DNA of 64,000 nt from Pseudomonadota bacterium (GCA_018971625.1 JAGXAJ010000008.1:16484-80483), one strand, 5' to 3'. Shown: positions 47,808-56,678, counted from the first letter of the stretch. Numbers and translations are program-made. Notes: generated by a model from the letters alone, not told the origin.

Positions 47808-48044
47808 TCAAATGCCATTGTTCGCCTCTGGCAGAATCTGGCTCCAGCACGATCGAAGCAAAACGACGCGCTGTCCAATCGCAGCACCCGCTGCTTTTAC
47901 ATCCTTGAGCGCACCCTGTACCCACGCGGCCTCTGCCTCGATCGTGTTCGAGATGGCCGTAAGGGAAGCCTCCACAAGGGTAAGTTGGCTTTGAATCGCG
48001 CCCCGCAGGCTGCCGTCGCTCGAACCGCCTTCACCTCCCGACAT
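47808..48044 (-). CDS. hypothetical small protein, predicted helical
   Basis: MSGGEGGSSDGSLRGAIQSQLTLVEASLTAISNTIEAEAAWVQGALKDVKAAGAAIGQRV..; GGGGAGG SD 5 nt before the ATG. Confidence 0.5.
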   Translation of the reverse strand: MSGGEGGSSDGSLRGAIQSQLTLVEASLTAISNTIEAEAAWVQGALKDVKAAGAAIGQRVVLLRSCWSQILPEANNGI

Positions 48045-48136
48045 GCCTTCCTCCCCTTTTGCTAGCGAGCATTATTTGCCATCTGCGCGATGATGAACTT
48101 CCCGCCGCGCGAGGTTTTGAGTTGAAGCAGAACAAT

Positions 48137-48174
48137 CGACAAACTGACAAGTGCACGACAAGCTGACAAGTGCA
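48137..48174. repeat. 19 bp x2 tandem repeat CGACAA(A/G)CTGACAAGTGCA, one mismatch
   Basis: Read directly. Confidence 0.9.
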
Positions 48175-49425
48175 ATTTTCCCCAAATTTATTTCCGAATG
48201 CGACAAAGTCTATTCATAGATCGAGCGCGTAAAATCGGTCAGAGTAGAGAAATATCAATCCATCTTGAAAGACAAACAAGGCGCCGTTGAAGACAGCAAA
48301 GGCAATCGTGAATGACGAAAAGTCTTGTTTGGCAACGGAAAAGAACAAAAGAGTGTAGAGAAAGAGAAACTTGTTTTTCTCTTGTGCTCAACAGAGGACA
48401 TCGTCTCACATCTGACAGCCAATTACGTCACATTCTCTCGCGACGGATTGGACGTGGTGCCTTTCCTCGATGAGTACCAGCCCGGACCATCGTTGCGAGT
48501 GTCAGCGATAGCGCGCAAACTCACGTTATCTATGACTGTATATATCGCGGCTGCAATCACTGGGCGACGGTATTTCGAAATATCAATATATGAATGGGGT
48601 ACAGCGCAGCAATCCTGCCATTGCAGTGCTTTCAAGCCGGCGCAGTTGCTCTGAAACGCGGAATTTGCCAACGTCTTCAAGCTGATTTGCCCTGTCCAGT
48701 CCCTGCCCTAAAAATATTCCTGTTTCCTTTCGCGGCAAATCACTTGCCTATCTCTTGCTGTCCCGCGCTCGAGGAGGGGCGTATCATGATCGTCACGAAC
48801 GTTGGGCGTGGGATGCGGTGGACGCGGCAGCGTCGTCGCGCGAGGGGATCGCAGGGCCGGTTGCAAGGCCGGTGAGCGATGATCTCGCGTGTGAACGAAC
48901 GACGCTGCTCTCCGTCTTTGTCAAAGCCTTGCCGGATGTGCACATGCCGCGAGGGCCCCTTGGCGAAAGGCGGGTCGCGTACGGCAAAACCATGTGGTCC
49001 TGGCACCCGTTGCTGGTGTCAAGACCGGCGGAGGTGTTTCGAACCTAACCGGGTTTCGAAGCGCCATTAATCTGCTGGTGACGGTGGCGAGACGAATTCG
49101 TCGCCGGGGAGCGTGGCATAAGCCGTTAAAACCATTGCGCAGGGAAATGCCGGGTGTTCCGGAGTACCTATAGTGACTACCGTGAGCATTTTTTGCTGCA
49201 CACGGCTGCGGGTGCCCCGCGCACCCGGCATTCCCCGCGCCTCTCTTGAGGTCGCCCCGCGCCATCACTTGAGAGTCGCGTGCGCCTTCATGCTTTCTGC
49301 GGCGCAACACGATGCAAAACTCGGGCGCGTTGCGCCGCGACATCGCGGACCCATGCCCGAACGGCTGTTTGAAAATCGAATCCGCAAGGCGCGCAAGCGA
49401 CGCGATTGATCTGGATTTTTCCTGC

Positions 49426-49986
49426 TCATGACGATTTGCCGCCGTCGGGCGGAACGAACCGCCCGTAGCCGCCGCGCGCAAACAATAACGGCTCCTGGCC
49501 ATTATAGGCATAGGCTTCGACTGCGCCGAGGAAAATGACGTGGTCGCCGCCATAATAGCGGTTGGCCGCGCGGCATTGAAAGTTTGCCACGCTGTTGGCG
49601 AGGATCGGCGCATTGCCCAGACCCGGCGTCCATTCAACTCCAGCGAACCTGTCGCTGGAGTATCGGGCAAATCGGCTGGCAAGTTCCTGCTGCGACGCAC
49701 CCAGGATATTGACCGCGAAATGGCTGGCGTTCTGGAAAATGGTCAAGCCCTGCGAAAACATCCCGAGGCTCCAGAGCACCAGCGGCGGGTTCAGCGAGAC
49801 CGAGGCGAACGAGTTGCAGGTCAGCCCATAGGGCCTGCCATCCTTGGTGGCCGCCGTGATGATGGTGACGCCGGTCGCAAACGTTCCAAGGGCGTTGCGA
49901 AAATCCCGCGGATCGATCGCCGAACTGTCGCTGGCGAGTTCGGCTGCGGGATCCGGATCGGTCGGATGCTTGGGGGTGTCGTTCAT
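49426..49986 (-). CDS. flavin reductase family protein (reductase component)
   Basis: FRNALGTFATGVTIITAATKDGRPYGLTCNSFASVSLNPPLVLWSL. Confidence 0.92.
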   Translation of the reverse strand: MNDTPKHPTDPDPAAELASDSSAIDPRDFRNALGTFATGVTIITAATKDGRPYGLTCNSFASVSLNPPLVLWSLGMFSQGLTIFQNASHFAVNILGASQQELASRFARYSSDRFAGVEWTPGLGNAPILANSVANFQCRAANRYYGGDHVIFLGAVEAYAYNGQEPLLFARGGYGRFVPPDGGKSS

Positions 49987-49996
49987 CCGGGCGATC

Positions 49997-51229
49997 TCAG
50001 AGCGTCAGGTTTTCCGATGGCAGGCCAAGCGCGACGCGACCGTAATTGGTGCCGGCCGCATCGAAGTTGAAAGCCAGATGGGAATTGATTGCATGCGCAT
50101 CGCGAAACTGGCGTTGCAATGCGCCGCTCATGTATAAACCACGGGCACCGCTCGCTGAAAACAGCAATGAAACCGCTTCCGTGCAGAGATTGACCGAAAA
50201 CGCGCCATCGCGGCGCGCTTTGGCCTTGGTCGGAATGTCGGGCACGCGGCCGCGCCTGGCCGCGGCCATCGCCTCGATGCAGGTCGAGCGCATGATCAGC
50301 CGCGCCGCGTCGATCTTGGCGGAGGCTTCCGCGATCTTGATCTGCGTGCTCTGCAGGTCGCCGATCTTGGTGCGGTTATAAGTGGAGGCGCGATCCTGCG
50401 CGAGATCGACATAATCGTCGAGACAGGCCTGCGCGTTGCCGAGCGCCACTCCCGACAGCACATACGGAAACAGCGAAAACACGGGCAGCGTATACAGCGG
50501 GTTCGGATTGACGGCGCTGCCCGGCGTCGGACCGCCGCCGAGGGCGTTTACCGCCACCGTCAGCGGCTCGGCGACGAAGGCGTCATCGACCTGGACGTCG
50601 TTGGATCCGGTACCCCGTAGTCCCGTCGCATTCCATCTGTCGACGGTCTTGTAGTCGCTTTTCCGGAGCAGGAAGATCCGGTACTCGATGCCGTCGGCCT
50701 CGTCATCGGAAGTAACGACGCTGGCAAGCATATTCCACTGGCTGGAATCCACGCCGGAGGAGAACGGCCAATTGCCGCTCAGCACATAGCCGCCATCGAC
50801 TTTCCGGGCGCGTCCGGCCGGAAAGATAAAGGACGATGCAATCAGTGCATCGGGATTCTCGCCCCACACGAGGTCCTGGGCGCGTTTGTCAAACATGCCC
50901 AGCATCCAGTGATGGCTGGAAAGATTGGCGAGATTCCACGCCACCGACGCATCACCCCGCGCCAGCCGCTCGGCGCAATCGACCAGCGCGACATAGTCGA
51001 ACTCAGAACCGCCTACGCGTTGCGGCTGCAGCATCCTGAACAGGCCTGACTCGTGCAGTTCGCTTTCGGTCTCGGGCGGCAGCCGCCGCAACTCCTCGGT
51101 TCGCGATGCCCGTGCGCTCAGCTTAGGGATCAGCGCTTCGGCCCGCGCCAGCATCGCCGCATAGGCATTATCGCCTCCATTCGGGCTCGGGGACAGGCCC
51201 GCATTCGGGTCGCGACCGATAGCTGCCAT
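49997..51229 (-). CDS. acyl-CoA dehydrogenase-fold flavin-dependent monooxygenase (oxygenase component, HpaH/HsaA-like group D)
   Basis: FRMLQPQRVGGSEFDYVALVDCAERLARGDASVAWNLANLSSHHWMLGMF..; paired with the flavin reductase 10 nt downstream. Confidence 0.85.
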   Translation of the reverse strand: MAAIGRDPNAGLSPSPNGGDNAYAAMLARAEALIPKLSARASRTEELRRLPPETESELHESGLFRMLQPQRVGGSEFDYVALVDCAERLARGDASVAWNLANLSSHHWMLGMFDKRAQDLVWGENPDALIASSFIFPAGRARKVDGGYVLSGNWPFSSGVDSSQWNMLASVVTSDDEADGIEYRIFLLRKSDYKTVDRWNATGLRGTGSNDVQVDDAFVAEPLTVAVNALGGGPTPGSAVNPNPLYTLPVFSLFPYVLSGVALGNAQACLDDYVDLAQDRASTYNRTKIGDLQSTQIKIAEASAKIDAARLIMRSTCIEAMAAARRGRVPDIPTKAKARRDGAFSVNLCTEAVSLLFSASGARGLYMSGALQRQFRDAHAINSHLAFNFDAAGTNYGRVALGLPSENLTL

Positions 51230-51577
51230 TGCGAAATCCTCGCTACCTCACCCGACATGCGGTCTTAATACCCGGCCGACCAAGGTTCTTGGCGCCGATC
51301 GATCGGTGATTGAAGCCGGTCACCTTCATCGCTCGCTTTCCTTGATGCCGGCCTTTGATCCCATCTTCGACCGCACCGCAGCGAGGTTGACGAAACTGAC
51401 CAACGCTCGTTTATCGCCGGATCACTGGTTATTCAAGACACCGCCGCATTCGACCTCGGCATCATGGGGGCAATCACCTTGCCGAACGCGGAGGCAGATG
51501 GTCGGCGGCTTCGATGCGGCTGCCAGCCTCGCCAGGATTTTCTGAAAACACACGGCATCCGATTATCTTTCGTCAAT

Positions 51578-51603
51578 GGAACCAGGCCACAATCTCGCGC
51601 GTT
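51578..51603 (+). promoter_or_regulatory. EcfG-type promoter GGAAC-N17-CGTT
   Basis: GGAAC CAGGCCACAATCTCGCG CGTT-type match, 46 nt upstream of the ATG at 51649. Confidence 0.6.
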
Positions 51604-51648
51604 GCTGCAACGATTGCCAGAATCGCTCGCCAGCAATCGGTTACGTCG

Positions 51649-51903
51649 ATGCGCGCAAAAACCTCAAGCCCGCTGTTCACCTCGGTCCTGAAGCTACTTG
51701 GTCACGCCATGATGGGGCTTGCCGTGGGGCTGGCGTTCGCGTTCGTGCTGACGCGCTTCGATCCGCTCGGGATCATGGCCCAAATCAACAACGGCGCGGT
51801 CCCGGGAATCACGCCGGCTATCCTCATCGGCATTGTCGTGCTGTCGTTCGCGGTTGGCGCGACCTTGACCGGTCTTGTCTTCATGCTGACCGAAGACCGT
51901 TGA
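51649..51903 (+). CDS. small two-TM membrane protein
   Basis: MRAKTSSPLFTSVLKLLGHAMMGLAVGLAFAFVLTRFDPLGIMAQINNGAVPGITPAILIGIVVLSFAVGATLTGLVFMLTEDR. Confidence 0.7.
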   Translation: MRAKTSSPLFTSVLKLLGHAMMGLAVGLAFAFVLTRFDPLGIMAQINNGAVPGITPAILIGIVVLSFAVGATLTGLVFMLTEDR

Positions 51904-51967
51904 TATCTTCGGACAGTTCATTCGAGACTGCCGTTCAATCGACCCCGGCCGGCGAACGGCAGCCCGG

Positions 51968-52249
51968 CTATTCTGACGCCACCTTGCGCGCCTTCTGAGC
52001 CGCATAGTCCCGGTCCATCACCGCCCGGCACCCGACGCTCAGGTTGCTGCGGTTCTTGAACATGCAAGCGGTGATCTTCGGGATGTTGGGGATCTCGGAG
52101 CTGCACAGCCGGAACGCATCTCCGGTGCACATCTGCTGCGCCTCGGCGCTGAAGGCGAAGCTCGAGGTCGACGAGAGCGCGGAAATCGAAACCGCGAACG
52201 CCAGGATCAAGCCAGCCTGACGGATCGTCTGGGTACGGAGAGTGGTCAT
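51968..52249 (-). CDS. secreted small Cys-containing protein
   Basis: Signal peptide and MCTGDAFRLCSSEIPNIPKITACMFKNRSNLSVGCRAVM; AAGGAG SD. Confidence 0.75.
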   Translation of the reverse strand: MTTLRTQTIRQAGLILAFAVSISALSSTSSFAFSAEAQQMCTGDAFRLCSSEIPNIPKITACMFKNRSNLSVGCRAVMDRDYAAQKARKVASE

Positions 52250-52324
52250 TTTCGGCTCCTTGTCAGCCGCGCGTCGCGGCGTGCTGTCGATGGGAAAACA
52301 GTGCCTGAGCGTTGGAGTTTTGGA

Positions 52325-52340
52325 TGTGACGTCAGTCACA
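52325..52340. promoter_or_regulatory. perfect CRP/FNR-family-like site TGTGA-CGTCAG-TCACA
   Basis: Read directly; 75 nt upstream of the 52249 start. Confidence 0.65.
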
Positions 52341-52357
52341 CCGGCCAAAGCGAGCAA

Positions 52358-52687
52358 TTACCAGTAGATGCCATGACGATGGAGTTCGTAGATCACGCGT
52401 GCTTCCACCACCGACTCACGCCGGCGCTGCGGCTTGAAGGTCTTGGCCGTTTTGGGCGCGTCTTGCTGCACCGGGGCTGGACGTTGATCGGTCGGCTGTT
52501 CGGTGCCGCTGTCGGCCACCGCGGGCTTTTCGACATATTTCGGGGTCTCCGACCGCTGCGCCTTGGTCGGCTTGGCGTTGCCAGCCGTCGATCCGTCGTT
52601 GGATGCGAGCGTTAGTCCCCTCGACCCCCCAGCCTGCGCCGTCGCGGAAACCAGAACCATTGCCGTAATCAGAATGAATTTGCGCAT
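52358..52687 (-). CDS. secreted Lys/Pro/Thr-rich hypothetical protein
   Basis: MRKFILITAMVLVSATAQAGG signal peptide; GGGAGG SD; ends RVIYELHRHGIYW. Confidence 0.7.
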   Translation of the reverse strand: MRKFILITAMVLVSATAQAGGSRGLTLASNDGSTAGNAKPTKAQRSETPKYVEKPAVADSGTEQPTDQRPAPVQQDAPKTAKTFKPQRRRESVVEARVIYELHRHGIYW

Positions 52688-52736
52688 GTGAACCTCCCGT
52701 TGTTCGAAAGGAAGGCTAGGCCGGTTCAGACAGCGA

Positions 52737-53080
52737 CTATGTGAGACATGTCACACAGACCAAAACGCGCAGGCTTTCAGAGACCCGCTCGGCGGCAAAC
52801 CGGCCGGGATCGCCTTCCCAGACGATCCGCGCATATTCGAGGACATAGACCCGATCGGTATGCGGAAGCGCGAAGGTCACATTCTGCTCGCCGAGTAGAA
52901 CAGTGATCGGCGTAGTCTGGCGCAGCTTTTCCAGCGCCTTCGACAATAATTCGAGGATAACAGGCGCAAGTCCAAGCGTCGGCTCGTCGAGAATCGGGAC
53001 CTTCGGCTGCATCATCAGCGCACGGCCGATCGCAAGCATCTGCTGTTCGCCACCGCTCAGCGTCTGCGCCATCACGACCT
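52737..53080 (-). pseudogene. LivF-type branched-chain amino acid ABC ATPase, C-terminal fragment without Walker A
   Basis: TLSGGEQQMLAIGRALMMQPKVPILDEPTLGLAPVILELLSKALEKLRQ..LGEQN. Confidence 0.8.
52740..52755. promoter_or_regulatory. perfect CRP/FNR-family-like site TGTGA-GACATG-TCACA
   Basis: Read directly; 52 nt upstream of the 52687 start. Confidence 0.65.
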
Positions 53081-53229
53081 TCATCGACCGCCCGATCAGT
53101 GCGTTCTTCCTTTTCATCTGCGTCGTGCTGATCGTAGCCCAAGTCTATGTCTGGCTGCGCAAACCGAAAACCCTTAGAGAAGAAAAAGTGCAGGTGCCGA
53201 CATCGCCCTATTCGGAATTAGCAGAGTAG
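53078..53229 (+). pseudogene. TctA-like (tripartite tricarboxylate transporter) C-terminal fragment
   Basis: TFIDRPISAFFLFICVVLIVAQVYVWLRKPKTLREEKVQVPTSPYSELAE-stop; resembles the TctA tail (xxRPISAxxL). Confidence 0.5.
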
Positions 53230-53485
53230 ATCGGAACTCCTGGTATTCAGCAGCCTCACCACAGGCCCGGCGGCTTCGTTGACATTAACCTCAATTTACC
53301 TCGTACTGGACTATGCTATGGGCGACCCCCGAGCCGTCGCGTGATGGTCCCGCGACCGCTGGAAATCATCGCCATTGCAGCCGATCTCAGAGCGCCGGCA
53401 CTCCCGACTTTCGACACCCGGAAGGACGAATAACGGCGGGCGACCCTGAAACCATTCCGGTTCAGACTGCTATCAGGAGGCCACG

Positions 53486-53851
53486 ATGGCACCGCTTCGC
53501 ATCAAACGCGTCTATGAACGGCCGGCGCCGGACGATGGCGTCAGGATTTTGGTGGACCGGCTCTGGCCGCGGGGTTTGCGCAAGGACGCCGCAGCACTCG
53601 ACCATTGGTGCAAGGACATCGCACCATCGCCTGAGCTGCGAAAATGGTTTGGCCACCGCGAGGACCGCTTCGACGAATTCAAACAGCGATACCGCCTTGA
53701 GCTGAAGTCAAATCCCGAGCTTGCCGAATTCCGCAAGCTGACCAAAGGCAAGGCGACGTTGCTATATGCCGCGCATGACGAGAGGGTGAACCACGCTGTC
53801 GTGCTGGCGGAATACATGCGGGCTCTGAAAGCGAAGAAACGTCGACAATAG
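53486..53851 (+). CDS. DUF488 family protein
   Basis: IKRVYERPAPDDGVRILVDRLWPRGLRKDAAALDHWCKDIAPSPELRKWFGH. Confidence 0.93.
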   Translation: MAPLRIKRVYERPAPDDGVRILVDRLWPRGLRKDAAALDHWCKDIAPSPELRKWFGHREDRFDEFKQRYRLELKSNPELAEFRKLTKGKATLLYAAHDERVNHAVVLAEYMRALKAKKRRQ

Positions 53852-53954
53852 CTGGGCCCGACGCTGCCTGCCTTTGTCAGGTTTCGGGTGGCGAGTGGCG
53901 CTGCGACATCCCAGGATAGACGGCAACAGACGGCAAATCATCGGGAGCCTCGCC

Positions 53955-54512
53955 GTGAACACGACAGGTTACGTCTACAAATTGATCGACTCGCCGTTCG
54001 GCAAGCTCAAGCTGATCGCAAGCGAGAACGGCCTCGCCGCCGTGCTGTGGGAAAAGGACGATCCACGACGGGTTCGTCTCGGCCCATCGAAACCTGGTTC
54101 GAACAACAAATTCATCAAACAGGCCGAGAGCCAATTGAAAGCCTATTTCAGTGGCAAATTGAGGAAGTTCACCGTGCCGCTGAATTTCAAGGGCACCGAC
54201 TTCCAGAAAAGCGTGTGGATGGCACTGTTGACGATCCCGTTCGGCGAAACCCGCAGCTACGGCGAGATCGCGCGACAAATCGGCCGACCCCATGCCTCGC
54301 GCGCGGTCGGCGCAGCCAACGGCCGCAATCCAATTTCGATCATCACCCCCTGCCACCATGTGCTCGGAACCAATGGCAAACTAACCGGCTTCGCCGGAGG
54401 ATTGGAAGCCAAGGATCAATTGCTCAAGCATGAAGGACGCGATCCCCGGCTTGGTCTCGCCGGCCGAGGCGTCCGCAGGGAGCAGAATCAGTCGCGATGG
54501 GTGATGCAGTAG
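53955..54512 (+). CDS. methylated-DNA--protein-cysteine methyltransferase (Ogt-like), variant PCHHV active site
   Basis: GTDFQKSVWMALLTIPFGETRSYGEIARQIGRPHASRAVGAANGRNPISIITPCHHVLGTNGKLTGFAGG; probable GTG start. Confidence 0.9.
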   Translation: MNTTGYVYKLIDSPFGKLKLIASENGLAAVLWEKDDPRRVRLGPSKPGSNNKFIKQAESQLKAYFSGKLRKFTVPLNFKGTDFQKSVWMALLTIPFGETRSYGEIARQIGRPHASRAVGAANGRNPISIITPCHHVLGTNGKLTGFAGGLEAKDQLLKHEGRDPRLGLAGRGVRREQNQSRWVMQ

Positions 54513-54530
54513 CGATGGGGCGTCCCATGC

Positions 54531-55037
54531 TCAGGCGATCGACAGATATCGGCACACGAACGCAAAAGCCTTTTCGCTGCTGGCCCTCGTCAGCTGCAGC
54601 GAATATCCGTAGCGCTGCATCAGGGCCGTGAGATCCACCGCCTTCTCGACTTCAAACAACCGGTCCTTGTGCGGCTGCACCCAGTCCTGAATTCTGGCCT
54701 TTGCCCTGGCTTTGGCGGTCTTAGCGTCCGGGACCACCAGCAGGATATTCCTGTGCAGTTCAGTGAATTGGGCAGGGTCATAGCCGCCCATATTGACGAA
54801 GAACAATCTGCTCGCATCGTTGCACGGTGCTTCCTTGGTCAACGCGATATCAAATCCGTCGGCCTGCTCGACCTCGCCCCAGCAATCCAGATGCAGGCTT
54901 TCCGGATCGCCCCACCATTGCCGACGCAAATCCTCATGGCAATCTTCCGGCGTCTCTCCGATCGAAAACCGTACGTCGTGCAGCTCGATATTCGAGTTGC
55001 CACAATTGCCACCGATATAAAACATGAACAGCTTCAT
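54531..55037 (-). CDS. DUF1543 domain-containing protein
   Basis: MKLFMFYIGGNCGNSNIELHDVRFSIGETPEDCHEDLRRQWWGDPESLHLDCWGEVEQADG. Confidence 0.88.
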   Translation of the reverse strand: MKLFMFYIGGNCGNSNIELHDVRFSIGETPEDCHEDLRRQWWGDPESLHLDCWGEVEQADGFDIALTKEAPCNDASRLFFVNMGGYDPAQFTELHRNILLVVPDAKTAKARAKARIQDWVQPHKDRLFEVEKAVDLTALMQRYGYSLQLTRASSEKAFAFVCRYLSIA

Positions 55038-55324
55038 CAGGCGTATCGTCCGCGTTTTGCCGGTCAGCCTTAGTCGATTTTAGCCAAAGGTGAAAGCATA
55101 GGCCTGGACTCCGGAATCGAGGAATCGGATTTCAAAAGGTGCGGTCTTTAACAGGGGCAGGATAGTCACTATGGCCTCTCCTGTGCATCCATGGATAAAT
55201 CCCGGCTTCGGGACATCACAGCTTGCGCAGCCGATGCATAACCGCGACATGCCCAAGATCGGCCTTGCCCGATTTCACCCAGTCCATGTTAAAATCCCGC
55301 TCTCGACCAAGCCTTGCGCCATGA

Positions 55325-55339
55325 TATATGGCCCATATA
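55325..55339. promoter_or_regulatory. perfect odd palindrome TATATGG-C-CCATATA upstream of gntR
   Basis: Read directly; about 60 nt upstream of the GntR start. Confidence 0.5.
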
Positions 55340-55400
55340 CGATTGGGATGGATCTCGCGAGCCTCGCTCCCGCGAATATTGGCCGGCGCTGTGAGGGCGA

Positions 55401-56102
55401 TTGAAGTCGAAGACATCATCATCGAAGCGCCCTGCTCGCGCGATGGAGCGGCAAGACGAGATCAGGCGCGGCACGCTGACTGACCGTGCCTATAGCGAAC
55501 TCGAGGAGTTGATCGTCACGCTGCGATTGTCGCCCGGCACGGTACTGTCGGAGCAGGCGCTGGCAACGCGGCTGAAAATCGGCCGAACTCCGATCCGCGA
55601 GGCCCTGCAACGGCTGGCGCGGGACGGCCTCGTGGTGATCATGCCGAGGCGCGGCATCATGGTCTCCGAAATCAATCTGCGCCTGCAACTGCGGCTGCTC
55701 GAGGTACGCCGTGAGCTGGAGCGACTGATGGCAAGCCTCGCTGCCGAACGCGCTACGCCGGAGGAACGTGCGGAATTCGCCGAACTCGCCCAAGCCATGC
55801 TTACCGCCGCTGCCAAGGCCGACGATATCGCCTTCATGAGGCTCGACCAGCGTTTCAACATCCTGATCGCGGCCGCCGCCCGCAATGAATTCGCGCGGCG
55901 GTCGATGGGATTGATGAACGCGCTGTCGCGCCGGTTCTGGTACCAGCATTACCAGGAAGTCGCCGACTTGCCGCTTGCCGCCAAGCTGCACGCAGCCGTT
56001 GCGGACGCGGTATCGCAAAGGAAGGCGAAGGCCGCTGCGACCGCTTCCGACCGGTTGATCGACCATATCGAGGATTTCGTGCGCAAGACGCTGGATATGT
56101 GA
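55401..56102 (+). CDS. GntR family (FCD) transcriptional regulator
   Basis: DRAYSELEELIVTLRLSPGTVLSEQALATRLKIGRTPIREALQRLARDGLVVIMPRRGIMVSEI. Confidence 0.93.
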   Translation: MKSKTSSSKRPARAMERQDEIRRGTLTDRAYSELEELIVTLRLSPGTVLSEQALATRLKIGRTPIREALQRLARDGLVVIMPRRGIMVSEINLRLQLRLLEVRRELERLMASLAAERATPEERAEFAELAQAMLTAAAKADDIAFMRLDQRFNILIAAAARNEFARRSMGLMNALSRRFWYQHYQEVADLPLAAKLHAAVADAVSQRKAKAAATASDRLIDHIEDFVRKTLDM

Positions 56103-56123
56103 AGACGCGATACTTGAAGCGCT

Positions 56124-56327
56124 TCAAACGAACGTTACGACGCCTCGAATGCTGTCGCCGCGTTTCCGCGCGGCAAAGCCGTCGTTGATTTCATCGAGCG
56201 TAATCCGGCGCGAAATCAGCTCGTCGAGCAGCAGCAATCCGTCGAGATAGGCTCGAGCCAGAAGCGGGAAATCGCGGCGCCGACGCGCATTGCCATAGCT
56301 GACCCGACGAATGCGCCTTTCCTGCAT
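56124..56327 (-). pseudogene. C-terminal fragment of a zinc-type alcohol dehydrogenase
   Basis: DFPLLARAYLDGLLLLDELISRRITLDEINDGFAARKRGDSIRGVVTFV, typical MDR C-terminus with no N-terminal domains. Confidence 0.7.
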
Positions 56328-56678
56328 CAGCGAACTTTAGCGATGCCCGTCAAGATCAAGCTAGCACTGTCGCTCGGTGTCGTCGTGTGGCAGCCATCGC
56401 TTGCTATTTCCAGCATAGGCTCGGCCATGACCGCATCGAGTATGTCGTCACCTTTCTCGGAGGTTTCATGATCTTCGCGATGTGGCTGTTGCCCGAGGTC
56501 AAGCGTACGGATACGGCTGGCAGCTCATCGTGACACCCCGGCGCGGTAGATGACGCTGCGCGGCTGAAATGGTAGAGTTCAAACTCGAAGCCCGATGAGC
56601 GCGTGGGTAAAGAGCAATCTGGCTCGGAATACCGCGTTCCCGCCGAATTTGGACACGAAGCTCCGTAAGGAACGATCA

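Noticed and set aside
47460-48180. Short repeats considered as a possible CRISPR array
   Set aside because: Each repeat is only two adjacent copies with different sequences and no spacers; no cas genes in the window
48921-49700. 259 aa minus ORF
   Set aside because: Overlaps the true flavin reductase gene and a probable non-coding dispersed repeat; treated as spurious
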